A stretch of 64,000 nt of DNA, from contig CBDFLD010000021.1 in assembly GCA_965249005.1 (NCBI GenBank), positions 248,001 to 312,000 on the forward strand, given 5' to 3'. Both the position numbers and the translations under genes were made by a program. The stretch's first letter is position 1; every line of letters starts with the position of its first letter. The notes under the pieces were generated by a model. It searched no databases. It was not told where the DNA came from and worked only from the letters and a program-made list of their open reading frames with translations. Shown here piece by piece: positions 7,853 through 16,132 of this stretch. This stretch comes from CBDFLD01 sp965249005. Its GTDB lineage: Bacteria; Acidobacteriota; UBA6911.

Positions 7853-9725
7853 GTGCGCCTGCGAGCGTGTTTGGCTAGCGAGGTGAAAGTCCTCGTCAGG
7901 CATACACACTCCGGCCTGTAACTGAAAGTAACTGCGTCCTTGTGAAAGGGGGTGGAGAGCAACTGGAGGTGAACGAGCAGTCCGTAGTAAAGCGAACCCG
8001 TTTCGGCCGGGCTGACTGGCGAGCCTGCTAGGTAATGGCGAAGCCCGAAAGGCCTGTCGCGCTGAGGGGTTGTGTGCAAAAGCGACGGCAGGGGCAGTCA
8101 GGTGGTTGGGGACGGAATGCTCTGAAGGCCAAACACGTAAAGCAGGGAGACCTGAGCGACAGCCAAGACGGAGTTCATACTCGAAGGAGAGCCGAAGAGC
8201 CGGTAGCTCAGGAGTCAGAGCGTCCATAGTAGCGAAGAAGCGAGCTAACACTCGTGGAGCAAAGGGACGCAGGGAGGTGGATGCGGGATGACCGAACAGT
8301 CGGAACAACAACCGGGCGCAGTGTTTAGAGGTCGGAAACGCCCTCGGACTCAACCCGACGGAGAAGTCCGCAGCCGATGGAGGTGGACGGAAGCGACGGT
8401 TTGGACGGACCGCATGTTGACGGCACTCGAGGCTGGAGTGCAAGGAGGGAAATGGGCCCGACTGATCGACAAGGTGTTTGCGGAAGCTAACCTGCTCTCG
8501 GCATACATACAAGTGGCCGGGAACAGGGGAGCCGCTGGCGTGGATCACGTGACGATAGATGAGTTCTCGCAACACCGAGACAAGAACCTGGGACGCATCG
8601 CACAAGCCTTGCAGAAACGCACCTACGTGCCACACGCGGTCCGACGCGTGTGGATCCCAAAGCCGGGAGGTGAGGAAAAGCGACCACTCGGTATCCCGAC
8701 GGTGCGCGACCGTGTAGTTCAAACCGCGCTTCGCAACGTGCTGGAACCGATCTTCGAGCGGGAGTTTGCCGAGCATAGCTACGGCTTTCGACCCGGACTC
8801 AGCTGCAAGGACGCGCTTCGACGTGTTGTTGAGCTGAGGAAGAGTGGCTACGGCTACGTTGTGGACGCGGATTTGAAAGGCTATTTCGATTCGATTCCGC
8901 ATGATAAGTTGATGGCACGCGTGCGAGAGAAAGTCAGCGACGGCCGGGTGCTCCGACTGATTGAGCAGTTTCTTAAGCAAGGGATCATGGATGGTCTGAA
9001 GCAGTGGACTCCAGAATCTGGTAGTCCGCAAGGCGCCGTGATCAGTCCCTTGCTTTCGAACGTTTACCTCAATCCGCTCGATCACCTGATGGCCAAGCGA
9101 GGCTTTCAAATGGTGCGCTACGCTGATGACTTTGTCATCTTGTGTCGTACGCGAGAAGAAGCAGAGGCGGCCTTGGCTCTGGTACAGGCGTGGACTTCGG
9201 AAGCTGGTCTGACGCTTCATCCGGAGAAGACGCGAATTGTGGATGCTGAGACGGAGGGATTTGACTTTCTGGGGTATCACTTTCGAGCCCAGTATCGCTG
9301 GCCACGGAAGAAGAGCCTGAAGAAACTCAGAACGACCATCCGGGCGAAAACAAAACGTGCCCATGGCCACAGTCTGGCATACATCATCGAGGATGTGAAC
9401 GCGACGCTGCGAGGCTGGTTTGAGTACTTCAAGCAGAGTCACAGCAACACCTTTGAGCCCATAGATGGCTGGGTCCGGATGCGACTGCGATCGATACTGC
9501 GAAAGCGATGCGGTCGGAAGGGACGTGGCCGCGGGCGAGATCATCAACGCTGGCGGAATTCCTACTTTGCTGAGCACGGGCTGTATTCCTTGGCGACTGC
9601 CCATGGCTTGGTCCGTCAATCCTCGTCGAGGTAAGACCACCAACTGGAGAGCCGTATGCGGGAGAACCGCACGTACGGTTCGGAGGGAGGGGGGATCGAA
9701 CTCAATCGGGCCTCCCTACCCCTAT
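7853..9725 (+). mobile_element. Group II intron, copy 1 (1,873 bp)
   Basis: Ends were set by comparing the two copies: both start with GTGCGCC and stop at CCTCCCTACCCCTAT, beyond which they diverge. GTGCG matches the group II 5' consensus and the AT end fits the 3' AY rule. Domain V is readable at 9649-9681: GAGCCGTA pairs with TACGGTTC, TGCGG with CCGCA, GAGA tetraloop, AGC triad. A candidate EBS1 (TAGGT, 8029-8033) can pair with the last exon bases ACCTA. The intron lies between the SYLF gene and the converging tesA-like gene, 3 bases after a perfect 8-bp hairpin at 7830-7850. It encodes a reverse transcriptase/maturase. Confidence 0.92.
8288..9634 (+). CDS. ltrA: Group II intron reverse transcriptase/maturase (copy 1)
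   Basis: 448 residues. RT blocks are all visible: GVDHVTIDEF, RRVWIPKPGGEEKRPLGIPT, the first catalytic Asp block (VVDADLKGYFDSIPHDKL), GSPQGAVISPLLSNVYLNPL, and the YADD box (about residues 278-281) followed by the thumb (GLTLHPEKTRIVD...FLGY). The maturase X domain covers about 345-430 and ends with SYFAEHGLYSLATAHG. There is no HNH endonuclease domain after X, so target-primed insertion would have to use another primer, as in En-minus classes. It is identical over its whole length to the second copy, which implies recent mobility. It lies inside intron domain IV. Confidence 0.95.
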   Translation: MTEQSEQQPGAVFRGRKRPRTQPDGEVRSRWRWTEATVWTDRMLTALEAGVQGGKWARLIDKVFAEANLLSAYIQVAGNRGAAGVDHVTIDEFSQHRDKNLGRIAQALQKRTYVPHAVRRVWIPKPGGEEKRPLGIPTVRDRVVQTALRNVLEPIFEREFAEHSYGFRPGLSCKDALRRVVELRKSGYGYVVDADLKGYFDSIPHDKLMARVREKVSDGRVLRLIEQFLKQGIMDGLKQWTPESGSPQGAVISPLLSNVYLNPLDHLMAKRGFQMVRYADDFVILCRTREEAEAALALVQAWTSEAGLTLHPEKTRIVDAETEGFDFLGYHFRAQYRWPRKKSLKKLRTTIRAKTKRAHGHSLAYIIEDVNATLRGWFEYFKQSHSNTFEPIDGWVRMRLRSILRKRCGRKGRGRGRDHQRWRNSYFAEHGLYSLATAHGLVRQSSSR

Positions 9726-9739
9726 CCGTTGTCGCGATG

Positions 9740-10435
9740 CTACTTCTCCAAGAGAGGCTCCAATACAGGCCAAATATTTTCGACCACCTTTGCGTACCCC
9801 TCTCCGGTTGGATGAATGCCGTCGGCTTGATTGAGACTCGGTATTCCAGCCACACCTTCGAGCAGAAAGCCGACCAACGGCACATTGAGTTGACGGGCCA
9901 GGTCGGGGAAGAGCTCTCGAAACGATCTTGTGTACTGTGGGCCGTAGTTTGGAGACATGATCATTCCGGTCAGAACAACCTGCGCGCCGTCTGACTGCAA
10001 CGACCGGATGATCCGGCCCAGGTTGCTGCCGGTGGCATCCACTGGCAATCCACGCAACCCATCGTTCGCGCCGAGCGCCAGGACGACGATCCGCGGACGC
10101 TGTTGCCGGACGGTTTCGAGTCGATTCAATCCCTGCGCCGAAGTGTTACCGCTCACCCCTGCATTGACGACTCGATAGCGGTAGCCGAGTTGATCCAACT
10201 TACTCTGCAGCCTGCTCGGATAGTTCTCCGTTGGGTCCACACCCGCACCGGCCGTCAGACTGTCGCCGAGTGCCACGATGACGGGACGCAAGTCGGCACC
10301 CGTCGGCGAATCTGCTCTCACTGGCACCGACGCCCCAACCTCGGGCTCATCAGAGCTCGGTTGAGACCGGCATCCGAACAAAAGCACCACGGCACTCAGC
10401 AGCAGTAAATCTCGAGCCGTCGCAAACCGCCTCAT
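9740..10435 (-). CDS. tesA: TesA-like GDSL/SGNH lipase-esterase, lipoprotein
   Basis: 231 residues from the ATG at 10435; the open frame extends further upstream to 10522, but this start puts a lipoprotein signal (LLLLSAVVLLFGC, Cys22) at the N-terminus. SGNH blocks: ALGDSLTAG (nucleophile Ser59), VSGNTS (Gly), ALGANDGLRG (Asn) and DGIHPTGEGY (Asp/His). TesA proteins are periplasmic thioesterase/lysophospholipases; a lipidated form would be membrane-attached. It diverges from the ybbA-ybbP pair, exactly the tesA-ybbA-ybbP layout of E. coli. Its stop lies 15 bases from the 3' end of intron copy 1, so the intron occupies its former terminator region. Confidence 0.85.
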   Translation of the reverse strand: MRRFATARDLLLLSAVVLLFGCRSQPSSDEPEVGASVPVRADSPTGADLRPVIVALGDSLTAGAGVDPTENYPSRLQSKLDQLGYRYRVVNAGVSGNTSAQGLNRLETVRQQRPRIVVLALGANDGLRGLPVDATGSNLGRIIRSLQSDGAQVVLTGMIMSPNYGPQYTRSFRELFPDLARQLNVPLVGFLLEGVAGIPSLNQADGIHPTGEGYAKVVENIWPVLEPLLEK

Positions 10436-10665
10436 TTGTCCCCTCTGATCAAAGGCTACCACCTTCGCTTTTCGCCATCCGCTGTCCGCCACCGACAATG
10501 CACCTCGAGGCCGCCTCAGCACTTGGTTTCAGTTCATGGTACCATCCTCTCTTGTAATGCGGGGACCCCCGCCGGCGAGACGGCCCCTGGGTTTGCACTT
10601 AAATTGAAGATCGCTTACGAACAAGAAAGTAAGAAGCGGTTAGCGGAAAGCGGTCAGCGCTAAGC

Positions 10666-10684
10666 GTTTCGCCTCAGGCGAAAC
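10666..10684. promoter_or_regulatory. Perfect hairpin directly before the ybbA-like start codon
   Basis: GTTTCGCC-TCA-GGCGAAAC, an 8-bp perfect stem, ends three bases before the ATG of the ABC ATPase gene, in the place where a ribosome binding site would be expected. No Shine-Dalgarno sequence is visible. It could be a translational control hairpin or a decayed terminator. Confidence 0.4.
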
Positions 10685-10687
10685 CTT

Positions 10688-11512
10688 ATGATCCAAGTAG
10701 ATAAAGTCACAAAATCGCTCACCTCGGGCACGCACACCGTAGAAATCCTGAGGGGGATCGACCTCGTTGTTTCCAAACGCGAGGTGTTGGCCATCGAAGG
10801 TCCGTCCGGCAGTGGGAAATCGACCCTCCTGGGTCTGCTGGCTGGGTTTGATGCTCCCTCATCCGGATCCATTCGGCTGGACGGACAGGAAATCACGCGC
10901 ATGGCCGAAGACGAGCTTGCACTTCTTCGCGGTAGGAAGCTCGGCTTCGTCTTCCAGTCTTACAATCTCATCCCGACCCTCACTGCGGAAGAAAACGTGA
11001 TGCTGCCCATGGAATTAGGGGGCCGGTCCAACGGTGCAACGACGCGCGCGAGGGATCTATTGCAGGCCGTGGGTCTCGGCGAACGATTTTCTCACTACCC
11101 CGCTCAACTATCCGGCGGGGAGCAACAGCGGGTCGCCATTTCCCGGGCGTTCGCTGGTAGCCCCTCCATTTTGCTCGCCGATGAACCAACCGGAAATCTG
11201 GACAGCGTGACGGGAAAGACAATCCTCGAGCTCCTGCTCCGGCTCAATCGCCAGGAGGGCACTACCCTGGTCCTGGTAACTCACGACCCGGCCCTCAGCC
11301 AATTGGCAAATCGCACCATTCGCCTCAAAGATGGCCGGATCGTGGGGGAAACTAAGGCCTCAGCCCCCCCCCGGATAGGGAGACTCCTCCATGGTTTTCG
11401 AGCTTCGTTTTGCTTGGCGCGAGACCCGTCCCTCGATCAAGAAGTTTCTTTTCATGATTGGCGCCATTGCCCTCGGCGTTGCGGCACTTACCGGCATCAA
11501 GGGATTCAGTGA
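10688..11512 (+). CDS. ybbA: ABC transporter ATP-binding protein, YbbA/LolD type
   Basis: Walker A GPSGSGKST (about residues 38-46), Q-loop FVFQSYNLIPTLTAEENVMLP, signature LSGGEQQRVAISRA, Walker B ILLADEPTGNLDS and switch His (VLVTHDP). This is the MacB/LolD/YbbA class of ATPases that drive FtsX-like permeases. The family ends near residue 228-235; here the frame runs on for about 45 unrelated residues and overlaps the permease gene by 122 bases. The extension begins at a run of nine C (11364-11372): with eight C the frame would stop at a TAG at 11376, 230 residues, 12 bases before the permease ATG. An indel in that run, real or from sequencing, is the likely cause. Confidence 0.9.
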   Translation: MIQVDKVTKSLTSGTHTVEILRGIDLVVSKREVLAIEGPSGSGKSTLLGLLAGFDAPSSGSIRLDGQEITRMAEDELALLRGRKLGFVFQSYNLIPTLTAEENVMLPMELGGRSNGATTRARDLLQAVGLGERFSHYPAQLSGGEQQRVAISRAFAGSPSILLADEPTGNLDSVTGKTILELLLRLNRQEGTTLVLVTHDPALSQLANRTIRLKDGRIVGETKASAPPRIGRLLHGFRASFCLARDPSLDQEVSFHDWRHCPRRCGTYRHQGIQ

Positions 11513-13925
11513 ATCTTTGGATAAGGCGATGCATCGATCGGCCCGTGATTTGATTGCCGCCGACCTGGCCGTTCGGTTGCCGTCTCCGCCAAGCGAGCAA
11601 GAGCAGCAAGTTCTTGGCTCCGTCGAAGCTCGAGGCGCCACGATAACGCACATCACAGAGACGATTTCCATGGCGTCGACCGCGGGAGCCGAGAAGCCTC
11701 TCTTGGTAACCGTCAAAGCCGTGGACCCTACCCTCTATCCCTTTTATGGCACCGTCGAGACGAGACCGGCCGAGCACCTCGCCAAGCTTCTCACCCGGGA
11801 CTCCGCCGTCGTCAGCCGCGAGTTCCTGATCCGAACCGGCGCGGCGACCGGTGACACGATCCAGGTCGGTTCGAGCGGGTTTCGCATTTCGGCCGAATTG
11901 ATCAACGAGCCGGATCGGATCTCGTCTGGTTTCGAGCTCGGGCCACGCGTGTTCGTCTCCCGGCAGGGACTCGAGCGCAGCGGCCTGATCCAGTTTGGAA
12001 GCCGGGCCACGGAGTCTTTTCTTTTTCGCCTGCCCGGCGAGGGACTCGAGATCTCGGATGCTCGTGAATTGCTTCAAACCGGTCTCGACCAAAGAGCGCG
12101 AATCACCGATTATCGCAATCCTAATCCGTCGCTAGCTAGCGGATTGGAGAGGATGACGAACTACTTGAGCTTGATTGGCCTGATGTCGCTGCTGGTCGGC
12201 GGACTCGGTGTCTCGACCACCATTCATTCCTACATTCGCCAAAAACTCGACACCATTGCTATCTTGAAGTGTCTGGGCGGACGGCAATGGCAAATCATCC
12301 GAATCTATCTCCTGCAAGGTTTGTTGATCGGAGTCATCGGAAGCGTCGCGGGCGTCGCCCTCGGATACTTGCTCCAGGTTGCGTTGCCACCCTTCGTGCA
12401 AGGAATGCTGGATTTACCCACAGAGCTGGAACCGGCACCCACGGCGGTCCTGCAAGGATTGCTCATCGGAGTTGTTACCACGCTTCTTTTTCTACTGCCG
12501 CCTCTACTGGCGATTCGTAAGATCCGACCCGTTCGCGTGTTCCTGCGAGACATGCCGGAAACCCACTTCACGACAATCAACCGGCTTCGCCAGGATCCAG
12601 TCCCTTTGGCCTTCGTAGCTCTCTTGCTCGCTGGAGTGGGTCTTCTGGCGACCTGGCTGGCATCGTCGTGGGAGCGAGGTTTCGGATTTATGGGAATACT
12701 CTTCGCCGCTGTCATTATCTTGAGTGCTTGCGCCAAACTCTTGCTGATGATCTTGAAACGGGTACCCCGTCCCAAGTCGCTTGCTCTCCGCCATGGGGTG
12801 AAGAACCTCTATCGTCCAGGCAGTCAGGTCACGTCCGTCCTGGTCGCACTCGGAATCGGAGTGGCCTTTGTCGTAACGGTCTATCTCATCCAGACCTCAC
12901 TGATTTCACAGATTGTGCGCGGTGCTCCAAAGCACTACCCCAATATGTTCTTGCTCGGGATCACGGAAAAGGACAAAACGAGCGGCTTGTTTCAGTTCGT
13001 TTCGGACCATGCCGGCATCGAAGACGGAGCCCCGCCGATTCCCTCCATCTCTTCGTACCTGCAACGCATCGACGGCAAGACGCCGGATGAACTGGAGCTC
13101 GAGCCAAGAGCCCGGCGATATTCCCGTTCTGAATTCGTCCTCACCTGGATGGAGGAACTGCCTCCCGACACGGAGATCATCGAGGGAGAGTGGTGGAGCC
13201 CGCCTTACGATCGCCCGCTGATCTCGGTTGGGAGCTGGGCGGCTCAGCGCTTCAACATTCGCGTCGGCAGCACGCTAGAGTTCGTTTCCAGTGGTCGCCA
13301 GGTTGCGGGAGAGGTCTCCAGCATTCGTGACTTCGAGTTCAATCGTCCCGGCAACAACAACCAGTTTGTCTTCTCCCCGGGAACGCTCGATAGACTGCCG
13401 GCATCCTACATGGGTGCCTTCCGTGTTTCGGCCGGCCACGCGGCCGCGCTGCAGCGGGACTTGTTCGATCGATTTCCCAACGTCACCTCGGTCGACGTCG
13501 GGGACGTGCTCGTCAAGGTGCAAGAGCTCATGGACAAGATCTCGACCGTTATTCAGTTCGTTGCCTACTTTTCGATCCTTTCGGGAATCACGATTCTCGC
13601 AGCAAGTATTGCATCCACTCGTTACGAGCGGATTCGTGAAGCCGCACTCTTGAAGACAATGGGAGCGACACGGGCGCAGATCTCTCGTATTCAGGCAGCC
13701 GAATTCTTGATCCTCGGACTCGTGGCGGGCGTGACTGGATGCCTCCTGGCTTGGGGCACCGCGGACTATTTACTTGGCTATCTGCTGGACACTCCCTTCG
13801 ATTTTCAGTGGGTTCCATTGCTGGTCGCAACGATCGGCACAGCCGCGCTCACCATCGTCACCGGCTGGCTCGCCAGCCACGGCATCCTGAAGCACAAGCC
13901 CCTCGAAATCCTGCGAGAGAATTGA
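11391..13925 (+). CDS. ybbP: FtsX-like ABC permease, YbbP type
   Basis: 844 residues, the length of YbbP-type permeases. It has an N-terminal membrane segment (FLFMIGAIALGVAALTGIKG), a periplasmic MacB-like domain (about 50-250), a first FtsX core (about 260-380, GLGVSTTIHSYIRQKLDTIAILKCLGG), middle membrane segments (about 400-455), a second periplasmic domain and a second FtsX core (about 715-835, SIASTRYERIREAALLKTMGATRAQI). With the adjacent ATPase it should form an inner-membrane mechanotransmission complex acting on periplasmic or membrane-embedded substrates. The E. coli homologue lies next to tesA in the same way. Substrate unknown. Confidence 0.88.
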   Translation: MVFELRFAWRETRPSIKKFLFMIGAIALGVAALTGIKGFSESLDKAMHRSARDLIAADLAVRLPSPPSEQEQQVLGSVEARGATITHITETISMASTAGAEKPLLVTVKAVDPTLYPFYGTVETRPAEHLAKLLTRDSAVVSREFLIRTGAATGDTIQVGSSGFRISAELINEPDRISSGFELGPRVFVSRQGLERSGLIQFGSRATESFLFRLPGEGLEISDARELLQTGLDQRARITDYRNPNPSLASGLERMTNYLSLIGLMSLLVGGLGVSTTIHSYIRQKLDTIAILKCLGGRQWQIIRIYLLQGLLIGVIGSVAGVALGYLLQVALPPFVQGMLDLPTELEPAPTAVLQGLLIGVVTTLLFLLPPLLAIRKIRPVRVFLRDMPETHFTTINRLRQDPVPLAFVALLLAGVGLLATWLASSWERGFGFMGILFAAVIILSACAKLLLMILKRVPRPKSLALRHGVKNLYRPGSQVTSVLVALGIGVAFVVTVYLIQTSLISQIVRGAPKHYPNMFLLGITEKDKTSGLFQFVSDHAGIEDGAPPIPSISSYLQRIDGKTPDELELEPRARRYSRSEFVLTWMEELPPDTEIIEGEWWSPPYDRPLISVGSWAAQRFNIRVGSTLEFVSSGRQVAGEVSSIRDFEFNRPGNNNQFVFSPGTLDRLPASYMGAFRVSAGHAAALQRDLFDRFPNVTSVDVGDVLVKVQELMDKISTVIQFVAYFSILSGITILAASIASTRYERIREAALLKTMGATRAQISRIQAAEFLILGLVAGVTGCLLAWGTADYLLGYLLDTPFDFQWVPLLVATIGTAALTIVTGWLASHGILKHKPLEILREN

Positions 13926-14059
13926 AGCCGCAAAGCGCAACACGCTTCCCGCCTTTCGCACTGCCGATTCTCACGTCACGATTAGCATCGGAAGGGACAG
14001 TTCAATGAACTCTTCGACTACAGGGGACGCATAGCGGTAGGCGGACGACGCTAAGCGCT

Positions 14060-15523
14060 TTACCCTTCATCCTGTGCCCCCTCGGGCAATTTTTCGATCG
14101 TGAACCCCGTGAAACCGTAGATGGCGGCAATCACCGGATTGATCAAGTTGAGGAAACAATAGGGAAGATAAGACAGGGTCGGCACCATCAGCGTCTGTGC
14201 CATGAAAGCGCCGCAGGTGCTCCAGGGAACCAAAGGAGACGTGAGCGTTCCCCCGTCCTCCAAAGTTCTCGAAAGGTTTTTGGGGTCCAGACCGCGTCGA
14301 CGATACTCGGCGCGAAACATGCGGCCGGGCAAGACGATCGAGATGTACTGGTCGGAGGCAATGATATTCATTCCGATGCTGGTAGATAATGTGGCCAGGA
14401 TCAGGCTCCCGGTTCCCCGCACCATCCCGAGGATACCGGCACCAATCCTTTCCAGCATGCCGGTCGTCTCCATGACTGCGCCGAACATCATCGCCGACAT
14501 GACGAGCCAGACCGTGTCGAGCATGCTGGCCATTCCCCCCCGTGTCAGGAGACTGTCGATCACTTCGTTTCCCGTATTCAGCGCGAAACCTTGAAAAAGA
14601 ACCATCCAGCAACCCTTCACCAGCGCCAGCACTCTGCCGAGACCCGGCTCGTTCACATAGTTCAGGACCGCGACAGCTTGAAACAGGACGGCGAAAACGC
14701 CGCCGAGAAACGTTCCGATCAACAGGGCCGGAAGAGCCGGCATACGGCGAATAACCAGTACTATCACGGCCGCCGGGGGAAGGAGCAAATGAAGACCAAT
14801 CTGAAAGTGCCCGGTCAATGCCTGGTTCACCGACTCGAGGTCCGGAGCCTGATTAACCCCGGACCCGAAAAACCCGAGGACGGAGAACAAGACCAAGGCA
14901 AGCAACAAACTCGGGGTGGTCGTCCACAACATGTGGCGAATGTGGACGAACAGTTCGCTACCCGCCATGGCCGGAGAGAGATTTGTGGTATCAGAAAGCG
15001 GAGACATCTTGTCGCCAAAGTACGCGCCCGAAATGATGGCTCCCGCCGCCATGCCCAGATTCAAGTTCTGCGCGGATGCGATACCGACGAGGGCAACCCC
15101 GATCGTACCGGCAGTTGTCCAGGAACTGCCCGTCGCCAGCGCCACGACGGCACAGATCACACAGGAGGCCGCATAGAAAATAGACGGCTCGAGAACTTTC
15201 AGGCCGTAGAAGATCATGGTCGGGACGACACCCGCCAGAATCCACGTCCCGATCAGGGATCCAACAACGAGCAAGATGAGAACGGGACTTGTCGCCAGCG
15301 AGATCCCGTGGACGATCCCTTTCTCCAGCTCCTTCCAGCCGTAACCGTTCTTGAGACCGGCAATAATTCCGACGCAAGCGCTCACAATCAATGCAATCTG
15401 GTTGGGCCCACCCGAGGACTCACTTCCGAACAGATAGACCGACCCCGACAGGAGGAAGATCAGAACGACCACCGGCACGAGCGCTTCACCTATGCCTGGC
15501 CGACGATGGCGCCCATCACTCAC
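14060..15523 (-). CDS. nhaC: NhaC-family Na+/H+ antiporter
   Basis: 487 residues, about 11-12 membrane segments. NhaC-family features: VGSLIGTWILAGVVPTMIFYG, ATGSSWTTAGTIGVAL, GAYFGDKMSPLSDTTNL (the conserved S-D-T-T-N block) and, in the second half, NIIASDQYISIVLPGRMF and LEDGGTLTSPLVPW. The family exchanges Na+ for H+ across the inner membrane; some members exchange malate/lactate with Na+. The frame starts with GTG at 15523. It lies only 20 bases after the stop of the candidate selenoprotein gene if that gene is read through its internal TGA, so the two look like an operon. Confidence 0.9.
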   Translation of the reverse strand: MSDGRHRRPGIGEALVPVVVLIFLLSGSVYLFGSESSGGPNQIALIVSACVGIIAGLKNGYGWKELEKGIVHGISLATSPVLILLVVGSLIGTWILAGVVPTMIFYGLKVLEPSIFYAASCVICAVVALATGSSWTTAGTIGVALVGIASAQNLNLGMAAGAIISGAYFGDKMSPLSDTTNLSPAMAGSELFVHIRHMLWTTTPSLLLALVLFSVLGFFGSGVNQAPDLESVNQALTGHFQIGLHLLLPPAAVIVLVIRRMPALPALLIGTFLGGVFAVLFQAVAVLNYVNEPGLGRVLALVKGCWMVLFQGFALNTGNEVIDSLLTRGGMASMLDTVWLVMSAMMFGAVMETTGMLERIGAGILGMVRGTGSLILATLSTSIGMNIIASDQYISIVLPGRMFRAEYRRRGLDPKNLSRTLEDGGTLTSPLVPWSTCGAFMAQTLMVPTLSYLPYCFLNLINPVIAAIYGFTGFTIEKLPEGAQDEG

Positions 15524-15543
15524 CCGGACCCCGCTTCCCGAAA

Positions 15544-15996
15544 CTATTGCGGCTCATCGATTTCCTCATAGTGAACCCTGGGATCCGTCGGGCTGATCTC
15601 GATAGGCAAATAAGGTTGCCGGCAGCAATCACAATCACCCGGACTGAAAGCAGTGATGGTTCAAGTGTCACAAAAATACACTAGCCGATAAAGCGAACCT
15701 TCTCGAACCACAAAGAACTCTTCCACCTCAAACAGTTTCTCTGCGCGATAGTGCCCGATGAGCTTCATCTGGCGGCCCGAGATCCGCTCGTCCTTGAAGG
15801 TCTGTATCAGCCCTTCGTCTTTGCTGGTCACACGGATTCGCTTGAGACCGTGGGTGAGGATTGCGCCTTCGTTTGGACGAATGGTCACGATCCCCTGCAG
15901 CACGACGGCCTCGTCGGGCAACCCGGCAACAGCCAACGAGCATTCCCAAAGGGTCAGTGCAACCAACGAGATCAAACGCGCGCAGCAGTACTTCAT
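15544..15996 (-). CDS. Small exported protein with in-frame TGA: candidate CxxU selenoprotein
   Basis: Read from the ATG at 15996, the frame gives 111 residues, a TGA at 15663-15661, then 38 more residues to a TAG at 15546-15544. A signal peptide covers residues 1-24 (cleavage after AVA). The sequence around the TGA is YFCDT-U-TITAFSPGDCDCC, so the TGA occupies the second position of a C-x-x-C redox-like motif and the downstream codons still encode a cysteine cluster (C-x-C-C). Bases just after the TGA can fold as AUCAC/GUGAU with an inner U-G, G-C extension and a loop containing G about 13-21 bases downstream, where a bacterial SECIS would lie. If the TGA is a plain stop the gene is a truncated 111-residue protein. 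No sel genes are in the window. Confidence 0.6.
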
Positions 15997-16051
15997 CGTT
16001 TTGCGATTCTACCATCAACTGCAAACCGAGACCCGCCGAAGAGCGTCTGGG

Positions 16052-16080
16052 TTGACACCCCGAGAACCCGTTTGTTAGCT
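16052..16080 (+). promoter_or_regulatory. Candidate promoter of the Gfo/Idh/MocA gene
   Basis: TTGACA (16052-16057), a 17-base spacer and TTAGCT (16075-16080), 53 bases upstream of the start codon. The -35 box is perfect, the -10 box poor. Confidence 0.35.
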
Positions 16081-16132
16081 TGACGGCCTGCATGCCTTGG
16101 TTGCGTCTGTTCATGAACGTGGAGGGCTCGTC

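Noticed and set aside
10622..10668. AGCGGT/AGCGCTAAGCG-rich strings (also near 575-606 and 14030-14066)
   Set aside because: They look alike, but the matches are short and degenerate; not enough to call a repeat family by eye.
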